A stretch of DNA of 64,000 bases. Origin: Pelagerythrobacter aerophilus. GTDB lineage: Bacteria > Pseudomonadota > Alphaproteobacteria > Sphingomonadales > Sphingomonadaceae. A model generated the notes under the pieces. The model had not been told where the DNA came from. It did not search any database and worked only from the letters and a program-made list of their open reading frames with translations. Below, piece by piece: positions 51,163 to 59,480 of the stretch. Numbering within the stretch: the first letter of the stretch is position 1; each line of letters begins with the position of its first letter. The position numbers were made by a program, and so were the translations under genes. Location: assembly GCF_003581645.1 (NCBI RefSeq), contig NZ_QXFK01000019.1:248001-312000 (forward strand). Reading direction: 5' to 3'.

Positions 51163-52260
51163 ATGCAGTTCGACTTCTTCCCCTCGCGCACGCTCACGCT
51201 CTACCTCGCCAAGCTGTTCGCGGTGCGGATCGTGGCGATGCTCGCAGTCCTCGTGCTCGTGCTGATGATGCTCGACCTTCTCAGCACCAGCGGCGACATC
51301 CTGGCCGCGCCGGGCAACGGGCAGGGAGAGCTGTGGACGTATGTCACGCTCCGCGTGCCGCAGCTCGTGGCGCGGTTCCTGCCCTATTCGGTGCTGCTGG
51401 CGACGATCATCGCGCTCGTGACTCTCAACCAGAACAGCGAAGTGATCGCGATGAAGGCCGCCGGCCTCTCCGCGCATCAGGTGCTCGCGCCGCTGCTGCT
51501 CACCGCCGCCGTGGTCTCGGCGATCAGCTTCACGTTCAACGAAGTGGTCGTCACCCGCACGACCGAAACGCTCAAGGCGTGGGAAGCCAACGATTTCGGC
51601 CCCATACCGCAGGAATCGGGCGTCCGCTCCAATGTCTATCTTACCGACGGCAACGACATCCTCACCGCGAGCTCGCTCGCCGGCCAGGGCGGTGACATGA
51701 CCATGCGCGGCGTCACTTGGTACCGCCGGGGTGACGGCGGAATGCTGGTGGAGCAGGTCCGCGCTGAGTCTGCTTCCTATGCCGCCCCCGGCTGGCGGCT
51801 CGAGAACGCGGCGCGTTTCGACGTTGCGAGCGCCGACACCACCCGCCTGCCCGAGCTGGTGGTGGCAGAGGGGCTGACCCCGGCACAGATCGCGCTCGAG
51901 AGCGTCGATCCGGACACGCAGAATTTCGTCGAGCTGTTCCAGTCGATCGGCGCCTACGAGGATGCCGGCCGGCGAACCGCGGAGCTGCGCGCCACCTGGT
52001 GGCACAAGCTGTCCGGCCCCCTATCGACCTTCCTCATGCCGCTGCTCGGCGCGATCGCCGCCTTCGGGCTCGCCCGCTCGGGGCAGCTCTTCCTGCGCGC
52101 GATCATCGCGATGGCGCTCGGCTTCGCCTACTTCGTGATCGACAACGCCGCGCTCGCGATGGGCAGCTTCGGCGGCTATCCGCCGTTCCTGGCGGCCTGG
52201 GCGCCGTTCTTCCTGTTCCTGCTGATCGGCGAAACGGTGCTGGTCCGTACCGAGGAATAG
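51163..52260 (+). CDS. lptG: LPS export ABC transporter permease LptG
   Basis: 365 residues. Same architecture as LptF: N-terminal helices with RFLPYSVLLATIIALVTLNQ and NSEVIAMKAAGLSAHQVLAP, a periplasmic domain, and C-terminal helices (SGPLSTFLMPLLGAIAAFGL, then IIAMALGFAYFVIDNAALAM). Forms the heterodimeric permease with LptF. Confidence 0.92.
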   Translation: MQFDFFPSRTLTLYLAKLFAVRIVAMLAVLVLVLMMLDLLSTSGDILAAPGNGQGELWTYVTLRVPQLVARFLPYSVLLATIIALVTLNQNSEVIAMKAAGLSAHQVLAPLLLTAAVVSAISFTFNEVVVTRTTETLKAWEANDFGPIPQESGVRSNVYLTDGNDILTASSLAGQGGDMTMRGVTWYRRGDGGMLVEQVRAESASYAAPGWRLENAARFDVASADTTRLPELVVAEGLTPAQIALESVDPDTQNFVELFQSIGAYEDAGRRTAELRATWWHKLSGPLSTFLMPLLGAIAAFGLARSGQLFLRAIIAMALGFAYFVIDNAALAMGSFGGYPPFLAAWAPFFLFLLIGETVLVRTEE

Positions 52261-52326
52261 CACCCCGGGGAACCTCCCGCCGAGCTGCGAGTCTATGCCA
52301 CAATGTCGTCACAAAGGAGACCTGGC

Positions 52327-52608
52327 ATGAAGATCCTCGCCATTCCCGCGCTCGCTGCCGCACTTGCGCTCGGCGCCTGCAGCGAAGCGAATGCTCCCGA
52401 GCCGACGGAGACCGAGACCGTGGTCGAGGAAACCGTGGTGCCGGTTCCGGAGACCACCACTGTCGTGACCGAGGACGATGCCACTGCCGACGACGGCGAC
52501 CGCGTCACGGTCAGCGAAGACGGTATCGAGGCCGATGTGGGCGATGCCGACACGCGCGTACGCGCCGATGTCGATCGCGATCCTTCGCTGACGGTCGAGG
52601 GCGAATAA
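52327..52608 (+). CDS. Small acidic lipoprotein
   Basis: 93 residues; signal MKILAIPALAAALALGACSE with lipobox Cys18. The rest is low-complexity: Glu/Thr/Val-rich (PEPTETETVVEETVVPVPET), then Asp/Ala-rich (DADTRVRADVDRDPSLTVEG). AAAGGAG precedes the ATG. Function unknown. Confidence 0.72.
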   Translation: MKILAIPALAAALALGACSEANAPEPTETETVVEETVVPVPETTTVVTEDDATADDGDRVTVSEDGIEADVGDADTRVRADVDRDPSLTVEGE

Positions 52609-52631
52609 GCCCGCACCCGAACCACAAGATA

Positions 52632-52664
52632 AGGGCCGCTTCCTCACCGGAAGCGGCCCTTTTT
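52632..52664 (+). terminator. Rho-independent terminator
   Basis: AGGGCCGCTTCC-TCACC-GGAAGCGGCCCT, a perfect 12-bp stem, followed by TTTTC. Ends the small lipoprotein transcript; it also lies past the stop of the convergent desaturase gene and may act both ways. Confidence 0.93.
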
Positions 52665-52695
52665 CTTTGCCGATAACGGAACCTGGGCTCAGGAC

Positions 52696-53790
52696 CTAGC
52701 GCGGGCGCATCGTGCTGCGGGCTATACGTAGGACCAGCGGGACCATGCCCGGGTGATTGGCCCCGTCGTAAGTCGAACCCGTGCCGAGATGCGCCGCGAG
52801 CCGCCGGTGCGCCTCGCCCAGCGAGTGGTAGGGCATGCTCGGCAACAAGTGGTGCAGCGCGTGATAGCGCAGCCCCACCGGGGCCCAGATCTCGGCAATC
52901 CGCCCCGGCGGCGGCACGTTCACCGAATCGAGGAACTGCGCGGTCACCGTCATAGGTTCGCCGTCGTTCTCCCACAGGTGCGCCACCAGCGTGCGCAACT
53001 GGTTGAGCACCGCGGCGGCCGAGAACACGGCAAGCGCGATCAGCAGCGGCTGCCAGCCGACCGCGAAAGTGCTGGCGAGCAGGGCGAGAGCCCACACACT
53101 CCCCCCCAGTTCCTGCCAGAACACTCTGGGCCGAAGCTCGCCTTCGGGCGGGCGGCGGCGGAACTGCGGATTGATCGAGAGCGAGGAGAACCGCTGCCAC
53201 ACGATCGTGCGGATGGGCGGGATCACCGCACCCAGCGGCACCAGCACCGCGAAACGGAACAGGAGCGCGAAAGGCAGCAGCAGCGCGATGAGCACGAACA
53301 GCGGCAGCGACCAAGGCTTCATCAGCGCCAGCGGCAGATACTCGGGGTCCTCCACGGTGCCGTAGCGGGTGCGCGCGTGGTGCAGCGTATGCACGCCTTC
53401 GTACATGAACGAGGGGGTGAGCATCGGAATGCCGACGAGCAGGTTCCAGGCCAGCCGGAAACCCGGCAGCGCGTCGCGATGGATATGCGAGAGTTCGTGG
53501 ATGAACAGCAGCGCGCGGTAGAGCGAGAGCGCGGCGATGGTCCCCAGCACGATGGCCAGCGGCACGCTGCCGATCAGGATCGTTCCGGCCAGCGCGGCGT
53601 ACCCGAGCCCCGCCGAAAGCAGCATGTCGGTCCAGTAGATCGCCGGTTTCGCGGCGATCAGATCCTTGGTCAGATCGCGGGCGGCGCGCAGCATGTCCTT
53701 GTCGTCCGCGATCGCCTGCTTCGGCGGCACTGTCGCTGCCGCACGTGCGAGGGCAGCGGAATCTATGCTCTGATGCATGTTCATGGCCAT
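52696..53790 (-). CDS. Membrane fatty-acid desaturase
   Basis: 364 residues from ATG at 53788-53790. Three histidine boxes are present: FIHELSHIHRDALPG, GVHTLHHARTRYGTVEDP and YHALHHLLPSMPYHSLGE, the di-iron ligands of acyl-lipid desaturases. Several membrane helices lie between (for example PLFVLIALLLPFALLFRFAV). It is likely to introduce a double bond into membrane acyl chains; regiochemistry cannot be read from the sequence. Confidence 0.87.
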   Translation of the reverse strand: MAMNMHQSIDSAALARAAATVPPKQAIADDKDMLRAARDLTKDLIAAKPAIYWTDMLLSAGLGYAALAGTILIGSVPLAIVLGTIAALSLYRALLFIHELSHIHRDALPGFRLAWNLLVGIPMLTPSFMYEGVHTLHHARTRYGTVEDPEYLPLALMKPWSLPLFVLIALLLPFALLFRFAVLVPLGAVIPPIRTIVWQRFSSLSINPQFRRRPPEGELRPRVFWQELGGSVWALALLASTFAVGWQPLLIALAVFSAAAVLNQLRTLVAHLWENDGEPMTVTAQFLDSVNVPPPGRIAEIWAPVGLRYHALHHLLPSMPYHSLGEAHRRLAAHLGTGSTYDGANHPGMVPLVLRIARSTMRPR

Positions 53791-53927
53791 GTTTCCCGGA
53801 AACCGCGCCCTACAGCAAAAAACCGCCTTGCGGAACAATCCCGTCCCGGTGGCGGCCATTTGGCGCTGTCGCTTGACAATCTGCAACAAGCAAACACAGG
53901 GCTAACCCAAGCTGAACAGGATGCCCC

Positions 53928-55091
53928 GTGATCGACGCCCAAGTAGTAATCGAACCCCTGGACGGCAAGACCAAGGCGGGGCGCGCGGCCTTCGTCGACG
54001 TCGGCCGGCGGTTCGCAGACGAGACGCCACATTCGGTGCCGCAACTGCGCTCCGAACAGCTCGAACTGCTCGATCCCGAGCGCAATCCGCTGTTCGAGCA
54101 TGCCGACGTCCAGCTCTTCATCGCCCGGCGCGGCGGCAAGCCCGTCGGCCGGATCGCGGCCTGCGTCGACCGCCTGATGCTGGAGATGCGGCCGGAGCAG
54201 GGGTTCGGCCCCGGCACCGGCATCTTCGGCTATTTCGATGCGGAGGATCAGCCGGCCGCGGAGGCGCTGCTGGCGGCAGCGGAGGACTGGCTGCGCGCGC
54301 GCGGCATGACCCGCGTGCTCGGGCCCATCTCGCTGTCGATGTGGGAGGAACCGGGCCTGCTCGTCGCCGGGCACGACCATTCCCCGACAGTGCTGATGGG
54401 CCACCACCCGGCGCGCTACCAGAGCTATATCGAGAGCGCCGGCTACGAAGTCGCCAAGCGGCTGTTCACCTATGAGCTCGACGTGAGCGAGGATTTCCCG
54501 CCGCTGGTGCGGCGCATCGTCCAGTCGGGCCGGCGCAACCCGCGCATCTGCATTCGTCCGGTCGACCATGCCAACTACACGCAGGACGTGCGCACCGTGC
54601 TGCATATTCTCAACGATGCCTGGTCGAACAATTGGGGCTTCGTGCCCTTCACCGAGCGCGAGATCGAATACGGCGCCAAGAAGCTGAAGCCGCTGGTGCG
54701 CGAGGAGCTGACCCGCATCGCCGAGCTCGACGGCAAGCCGGTCGCCTTCATGCTCGCCCTGCCCGACATCAACGAACCGCTGGCGCGGATCGGCGGCAAG
54801 CTGTTTCCCTTCGGCTGGATCACCATGCTGCGCTGGCTGCGCAAGCCGCGCGCGCGGACCGCGCGCGTGCCGCTGATGGGCGTTCTCAAGGAGTTCCACA
54901 ATTCGCGGCTCGCCAGCCAGCTCGCCTTCATGATGATCAGCGAGATCCGCGAGGACACGACGCGCGTCAACGGGACCACCCGCGGCGAGATCGGCTGGAT
55001 CCTCGACGACAATCAGGGAATGATCGCGATCGCGGACACTATCGAGAGCCGGATCAACCGCGAATACGCGATCTACCGCAAGACACTGTAA
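53928..55091 (+). CDS. GNAT-like family protein of unknown substrate
   Basis: 387 residues from GTG. The N-terminal half has QLFIARRGGKPVGRIAACVD and FGPGTGIFGYFDAEDQPAAE, then AAEDWLRARGMTRVLGPISL, an acetyltransferase-like beta-alpha pattern; the C-terminal half has WSNNWGFVPFTEREIEYGAK and AELDGKPVAFMLALPDINEP, a second such unit. This two-domain layout matches a widespread bacterial family annotated as N-acetyltransferase-like. Substrate unknown. Confidence 0.75.
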   Translation: MIDAQVVIEPLDGKTKAGRAAFVDVGRRFADETPHSVPQLRSEQLELLDPERNPLFEHADVQLFIARRGGKPVGRIAACVDRLMLEMRPEQGFGPGTGIFGYFDAEDQPAAEALLAAAEDWLRARGMTRVLGPISLSMWEEPGLLVAGHDHSPTVLMGHHPARYQSYIESAGYEVAKRLFTYELDVSEDFPPLVRRIVQSGRRNPRICIRPVDHANYTQDVRTVLHILNDAWSNNWGFVPFTEREIEYGAKKLKPLVREELTRIAELDGKPVAFMLALPDINEPLARIGGKLFPFGWITMLRWLRKPRARTARVPLMGVLKEFHNSRLASQLAFMMISEIREDTTRVNGTTRGEIGWILDDNQGMIAIADTIESRINREYAIYRKTL

Positions 55092-55128
55092 ACGGCAGCT
55101 GAATCACGCGGGCAAGTGGGTCGTTGCG

Positions 55129-55154
55129 GGAACCCCGCCGTCTCGCCTGCCGTT
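55129..55154 (+). promoter_or_regulatory. EcfG-type promoter of the single-domain response regulator
   Basis: GGAAC at 55129-55133, 17 bases, then CGTT at 55151-55154, within the usual 16-17 spacing for general-stress sigma factor promoters, 49 bases before the ATG. Confidence 0.7.
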
Positions 55155-55203
55155 GAACAGCCAGCGCACGGCAACGGGCCGGGCCCAACGGATTGCGAGC
55201 ATC

Positions 55204-55614
55204 ATGGAGTCGACGGACAAGCTCGGGCACATTCTGATCGTCGAGGACGATGCGATGCTGGCGCTGAGCATGGAAGGTGCGCTGATCGATGCCGGCGCCG
55301 CGCAGGTCGAAATCTGCCATACGACCGATGCCGCGCTTGCGGCGCTGCGCCGCGCCCCGCCCGACGTGATCGTGCTCGACGTTCATCTGGCCGACCGGGA
55401 CGATGGCTGGGCGGTCGCCGAACTGGTCGGCGGCATCGGCCCCAAGCCGCCGGGAATCATCTTTTCCACCGGCGCGCCCGAACGGATTCCGCCGGAGATC
55501 GCCGCGCTCGGCCCGATCCTGGTGAAGCCGTACGAACCCGCCGCACTCGTCCGTGCCGTCCGCGAGCAGCACCCGCGCGGCCTCCTCTCCCGCTTCCGGC
55601 TTATCGCCCGCTGA
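55204..55614 (+). CDS. Single-domain response regulator in the general stress locus
   Basis: 136 residues, receiver domain only. Acidic pocket IVEDDAM, phospho-acceptor Asp59 in VIVLDVHLADRDDG, Ser/Thr in IIFSTGAPERIPPE, and Lys-Pro in PILVKPYEPAAL. The FSTGAP segment resembles, but does not match exactly, the FATGY motif of the FAT GUY receivers that act in sphingomonad stress signalling (for example SdrG). An EcfG-type promoter precedes it and phyR follows, so it likely modulates the PhyR phosphorelay. Confidence 0.85.
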   Translation: MESTDKLGHILIVEDDAMLALSMEGALIDAGAAQVEICHTTDAALAALRRAPPDVIVLDVHLADRDDGWAVAELVGGIGPKPPGIIFSTGAPERIPPEIAALGPILVKPYEPAALVRAVREQHPRGLLSRFRLIAR

Positions 55615-55665
55615 CTCCGCGCGAGACTGCGCCGATCCGATCAGCCGGCACGCGCGGAGGGCAAG

Positions 55666-55700
55666 AAAAAAGGCCTCCGCTCGAAATTCGAACGGAGGCC
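55666..55700 (-). terminator. Terminator pointing to the minus strand
   Basis: GGCCTCCG/CGGAGGCC with an inner TCGAAATTCGA. On the minus strand it ends in six Us (A6 at 55666-55671 on the plus strand). It could also serve the response regulator on the plus strand, where no U-tract follows. No minus-strand gene ends here. The rest of 55701-55930 holds a TGTTGCGCAACA palindrome (55834-55845) and the phyR promoter. Confidence 0.7.
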
Positions 55701-55875
55701 CTTCGGGATCGTATCACCAGCCGCTTGGACGGGAGGGGGGTCTCGGCGGTGACACTGGGATAATGTTCGGCCTGAAATCCGGTTCCCCGCGCTCTCAAAA
55801 AATTTTCGCACGGCCGCCGGAACCCCCTTAAGCTGTTGCGCAACAAGTGCTTATCGTCCACCAGACGGGCTCATT

Positions 55876-55900
55876 GGAACCATGCCTGCCGGCGCGCGTT
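55876..55900 (+). promoter_or_regulatory. EcfG-type promoter of phyR
   Basis: GGAAC at 55876-55880, 16 bases, CGTT at 55897-55900, a perfect general-stress sigma factor promoter 30 bases before the phyR ATG. Confidence 0.85.
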
Positions 55901-55930
55901 CTAGCGACGCCTATCTAGGGAAGGGAATTC

Positions 55931-56725
55931 ATGCCGCTTGGAGAGCAAGTTGCCAACAATCTGCCTTACCTGCGCCGTTACGCTCGTGCGCTGACGGGGT
56001 CGCAGTCGACGGGAGACGCCTTCGTGCGCCAGACGCTCGAAGCCGCGCTTGCCGACGAGGATCTCAAGGCGTCGCTGGCCGATGGCCGGGTGCCGCTGTA
56101 CCGGGCGTTCAACAAGATCTGGGCCAGCGCCCACATGGAGGTCGCGGGTGCAGGAAACGGTGTCGACGGTCACGAGGCTGCCGCGCACGACCGCCTGAGC
56201 ACGATCACGCCGCTCAACCGGCAGGCGCTGCTGCTGACGACGCTGGAGGATTTCAGCATCGACCAGGCCGCCGAGATTATGGATCTCGACAGCGACTCCG
56301 TACAGAAGCTGGTGCAGGAAGCGGTCGAGGAGATCGACCGTGAATCGGCCACCAGCGTGCTGATCATCGAGGACGAGCCGCTCATCTCGATGCAACTCGA
56401 AGATCTCGTCACCTCGCTCGGTCACGAGATCTGCGGGACCGCGGCGACGCGCACGCAGGCGCAGGAAGTCGTCGCTCAGCGTACCCCCGGGCTCGTGCTC
56501 GCGGATATCCAGCTCGCCGACGGTTCATCGGGGCTCGACGCTGTCGACGACATTCTCGCGATCGACAGCGTGCCGGTGATCTTCATCACCGCCTACCCCG
56601 AACGGCTGCTGACGGGCGATCGCCCGGAGCCGACCTATCTGGTCACCAAGCCGTTCAAGGAAGCCACCGTCCGCACGGCCATCAGCCAGGCGCTGTTCTT
56701 CAACTCGAGCCGCCCGATCGCCTGA
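55931..56725 (+). CDS. phyR: General stress response regulator PhyR
   Basis: 264 residues. The N-terminal half is sigma-factor-like (GEQVANNLPYLRRYARALTG, then NRQALLLTTLEDFSIDQAAE), and the C-terminal half is a receiver with VLIIEDEPLISMQLEDLV, phospho-acceptor Asp192 (VLADIQLADGSSG) and LVTKPFKEATVRTAISQALF. When phosphorylated it binds NepR and frees the EcfG sigma factor. It sits beside the kinase, nepR and ecfG genes. Confidence 0.96.
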   Translation: MPLGEQVANNLPYLRRYARALTGSQSTGDAFVRQTLEAALADEDLKASLADGRVPLYRAFNKIWASAHMEVAGAGNGVDGHEAAAHDRLSTITPLNRQALLLTTLEDFSIDQAAEIMDLDSDSVQKLVQEAVEEIDRESATSVLIIEDEPLISMQLEDLVTSLGHEICGTAATRTQAQEVVAQRTPGLVLADIQLADGSSGLDAVDDILAIDSVPVIFITAYPERLLTGDRPEPTYLVTKPFKEATVRTAISQALFFNSSRPIA

Positions 56726-56737
56726 TCGGCTCCGGTT

Positions 56738-56765
56738 GCGGGCGGTCGGCAAGCCGGCCGCCCGC
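56738..56765. terminator. Hairpin between convergent phyR and sensor kinase genes
   Basis: GCGGGCGG/CCGCCCGC, 8-bp stem with an inner GGC/GCC, in the 47-bp gap between the two stops. Probably a bidirectional terminator, although U-tracts are weak. Confidence 0.6.
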
Positions 56766-56772
56766 TGCCCGT

Positions 56773-58446
56773 TCAACCTTCCATCACGCTCCGCCGCCGC
56801 GCTGCGCGGATCGCGAATTCGCTCGGCCGGCGCACGGGAATGCGCAGGGTGCAGCGTACCCCTTCGGGCGGGAAATCGAGTTCGACCTTCTCGTTCAGCT
56901 CATGGGCGACGATCTTCTCGATCAGATCCAGACCGAAGCCGCGCCCCTCGGGGCGGCCCGCCAGCCGGGGACCGCCGGTTTCGACCCAGTCCATCCGCAC
57001 GATATCCTTGCCCTCGAGCTCCCAGGTGACCGAAACGCACCCTTGCGGTTCGCTCAGCGCGCCGAACTTCGAGGCGTTTGTCGCGAGTTCGTGGATCGCC
57101 AGTCCGAGTGTCAGCGCGTCGTTCGGCGCGAGTTCGACCTCGGGCCCGGCGATGACGAAATCCTGGCCGCTATCGTTGACGTGCGGCGCGAGCTCGGCCG
57201 CGACGACCGCGCGCACCGGGGTGGTGCCCCATTCGGACTGCGTAAGCAGGTCGTGGGTCGCCGAGATCGCGCGGATGCGCCCGTCCAGCCCGTCGGCAAA
57301 CTCGTCCAGCGTTTCCGAGCGCCGGCGAGTGAGCGCAACGATCGACAATACGTTGGCGAGCGTGTTCTTGACCCGGTGATTGAGCTCGCGGGTCAGCGAA
57401 TTGCGGATCGAATCCTGCTCCTCGAGCCATTCGAGCTTGAGCTGATCCTCCCGCGCCTGCTGGGTCACCAGCCGCGCGACGACAAGCAGCAGGCTCGCCA
57501 CCAGCAGCCCGAACAGCAGGGTCAGCATCGACAGGGTGGAAAGCGAATAGGAGCTGGCGGATTCCACTTCGACCACCATCGGCCGGTCGGCGATGATGAC
57601 CTGCTTCTGCGCGAGGATTCCGGATCCGGCCGCCGGTTCGATCTGCGCGAGCAGCCGGTCGGGCGTCGCTTCGCCGTCATAGAGGCGCACGCCGCGGTCC
57701 CCCGCGTCGGCCAGTTCGAGCGCCGAGGTAAGATAATCCTCGGCATCGAAGGGGCTGAAAACGAAGCCGCGCAAGCGCCGCCCTACACCACTGTCGCGGA
57801 AGACTGGCATATAGATGACGAAACCGGGCCTGTCCGCGCCTCCGCGGGGCAGGACGACCTTGCCGCTGGCGACGGGCCGGGCCAATGCTTCCGCTTCGTC
57901 CATCGCAGCCCTGCGCACCGGCTCCGAATACATGTCGTAGCCGAGCATCCGGTGGTTGCGCTCGGTGAGCGGGCGCAGGAAGGTGACCGGCACGATCCGC
58001 CCCGTCACGCTCGTCGGCGCGGGCTTGATCCTGATCGACTCCGAGACGCCCTCGTTGGCGCCGAGCCGGAACTGGTCGAGTTCGAAGGGGCGGAGGCTTT
58101 GCGCCCAGCCGATTCCTTCCGCGCCGCGATAATCGAAATCGAGCTGCAGTTCGGAGACGAACCGGTCGAACAGATTCTCGTCCACCCGGTCGACCGCTGC
58201 GAACATCGCCGATCCCGCGCGCAAATAGGCGGCGCTCGCGTTGCCCCGCCGCTCGAGCGCGGAAGCGACCGCCCGCGCGCGCTCGTTGAGGGTCGCAGCC
58301 TCGCGCTCGGCTTCCCCGCGCTCGATCGCAAAGACGCTGAGCGCGGTGATCGCCGCGATGAGGAGAAATATTCCGACCGGAGCTGCGCGAGGATATTCAA
58401 CCAGCCATCGGCGCCTTCTGGTTCTTCGAGGCCCTTGTATTCGCAT
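56773..58446 (-). CDS. CHASE-domain HWE/HisKA_2 sensor histidine kinase (PhyK type)
   Basis: 557 residues from ATG at 58444-58446. An N-terminal membrane helix (APVGIFLLIAAITALSVFAI) is followed by an extracytoplasmic CHASE-type domain (GAEGIGWAQSLRPFELDQFR, then PVFRDSGVGRRLRGFVFSPF), a second helix (STLSMLTLLFGLLVASLLLV) and a HisKA_2 kinase with His357 in LTRELNHRVKNTLANVLSIV. ATP-binding boxes are LAIHELATNASKFGALS and GRGFGLDLIEKIVAHEL. It is convergent with phyR and divergent from nepR-ecfG, and probably phosphorylates PhyR. Confidence 0.9.
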   Translation of the reverse strand: MRIQGPRRTRRRRWLVEYPRAAPVGIFLLIAAITALSVFAIERGEAEREAATLNERARAVASALERRGNASAAYLRAGSAMFAAVDRVDENLFDRFVSELQLDFDYRGAEGIGWAQSLRPFELDQFRLGANEGVSESIRIKPAPTSVTGRIVPVTFLRPLTERNHRMLGYDMYSEPVRRAAMDEAEALARPVASGKVVLPRGGADRPGFVIYMPVFRDSGVGRRLRGFVFSPFDAEDYLTSALELADAGDRGVRLYDGEATPDRLLAQIEPAAGSGILAQKQVIIADRPMVVEVESASSYSLSTLSMLTLLFGLLVASLLLVVARLVTQQAREDQLKLEWLEEQDSIRNSLTRELNHRVKNTLANVLSIVALTRRRSETLDEFADGLDGRIRAISATHDLLTQSEWGTTPVRAVVAAELAPHVNDSGQDFVIAGPEVELAPNDALTLGLAIHELATNASKFGALSEPQGCVSVTWELEGKDIVRMDWVETGGPRLAGRPEGRGFGLDLIEKIVAHELNEKVELDFPPEGVRCTLRIPVRRPSEFAIRAARRRSVMEG

Positions 58447-58513
58447 CAACCCGCGCCGTGACCCCCGATCCGATGTCTTTGTATCATGGTGCCTGGACCC
58501 CCATTGCCTTGCG

Positions 58514-58538
58514 GGAACCAAGGAAAGCTGCCTTCGTT
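58514..58538 (+). promoter_or_regulatory. EcfG-type promoter of nepR-ecfG
   Basis: GGAAC at 58514-58518, 16 bases, CGTT at 58535-58538, a perfect match 88 bases before the nepR ATG. It implies positive autoregulation of the sigma factor. Confidence 0.82.
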
Positions 58539-58626
58539 CCCCAGACATCGAAACTGGAAAATTCCGGCAGCGCCGACTACGGTTAAGTGCGTTGTATGAC
58601 TTTCATTAAAGGATTTGTGAACCTGC

Positions 58627-58803
58627 ATGCACACTGACAGGGATCGAGGCACGGGGGCAGCCCGGGGGGGCGACGGGAAATCGAAGAGCGGCGAGAATCC
58701 AGGGTGGGCCCAGGGGCTACGCCAGCTCTACGATTCAGTGGTCGACGAGCCCCTTCCGGATAATTTCAAGGATCTTCTGGCCAAGCTGGACGACAAATCC
58801 TGA
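58627..58803 (+). CDS. nepR: Anti-sigma factor NepR
   Basis: 58 residues, below many gene-finder limits. After a polar N-terminus (MHTDRDRGTGAARGGDGKSK) comes the NepR core: WAQGLRQLYDSVVDEPLPDN, then FKDLLAKLDDKS. This helix pair binds either EcfG or phosphorylated PhyR. The stop overlaps the ecfG start by one base (TGATG), as is usual for the pair. Confidence 0.93.
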   Translation: MHTDRDRGTGAARGGDGKSKSGENPGWAQGLRQLYDSVVDEPLPDNFKDLLAKLDDKS

Positions 58804-59414
58804 TGGCGCGACACGAGCGGACGGCCTCGCAAAAGGCCGATTTCAAACGTGAACTGACCGAGGTCGTACCGCATCTGCGGGCGTTTGCCCGCGGCTTGTG
58901 CGGTCGTCCCGACATGGCCGACGACCTTGTGCAGGAAACGCTGCTGAAGGCCTGGGCCGCGCAGGAACGGTTCGAACCCGGCACCAGCATGCGCGCCTGG
59001 ACATTCGTCATTCTGCGCAACGCCTATCTCACCGACATGCGGCGCAACCGCTTCCGCGGCGAGTACGACGAAAACGTCGCGGAGCGGCTGCTGACCCAGC
59101 CGGCCGGGCAGGAGGAGCCGATCCATCTGTCCGACATGCACCGCGCGCTGCTGACCCTGCCGCCCGAACGGCGGGAGGCACTGCTGCTCGTCGGCGCGGG
59201 CGGGTTCTCCTACGAAGAGGCGGCGACGATCTGCGGCTGCGCGGTCGGCACGATCAAGAGCCGTGTGGGCCGTGCGCGTGCGGCGCTCAACGCCATGCTC
59301 GAGGACGGCTCGATCCCGCAGCGTTCGGTCGAGGACGAGGTTGCCCACCGCGCCATCCTCGAAGAGCTCGACGACGTCGCGGCCGGCCGCGGCGAGACTT
59401 CGCCGACGCGGTGA
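58803..59414 (+). CDS. ecfG: General stress ECF sigma factor EcfG
   Basis: 203 residues. Region 2: VVPHLRAFARGLCGRPDMAD, DLVQETLLKAWAAQERFEPG, WTFVILRNAYLTDMRRNRFR. Region 4: ALLTLPPERREALLLVGAGG, FSYEEAATICGCAVGTIKSR. It directs RNA polymerase to GGAAC/CGTT promoters such as the three found in this cluster. Translationally coupled to nepR. Confidence 0.95.
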   Translation: MARHERTASQKADFKRELTEVVPHLRAFARGLCGRPDMADDLVQETLLKAWAAQERFEPGTSMRAWTFVILRNAYLTDMRRNRFRGEYDENVAERLLTQPAGQEEPIHLSDMHRALLTLPPERREALLLVGAGGFSYEEAATICGCAVGTIKSRVGRARAALNAMLEDGSIPQRSVEDEVAHRAILEELDDVAAGRGETSPTR

Positions 59415-59480
59415 GCGCTTGATTGCGCAGCCCCGCGGCGGCAAGCTCCACCGTAGCCACAGACGGGATCCGACCACCGC

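Noticed and set aside
49321-52005. An 894-codon open frame on the minus strand
   Set aside because: Antisense to clpS, lptF and lptG; its translation is low-complexity (many His, Arg, Asp), typical of the frame opposite GC-rich genes.
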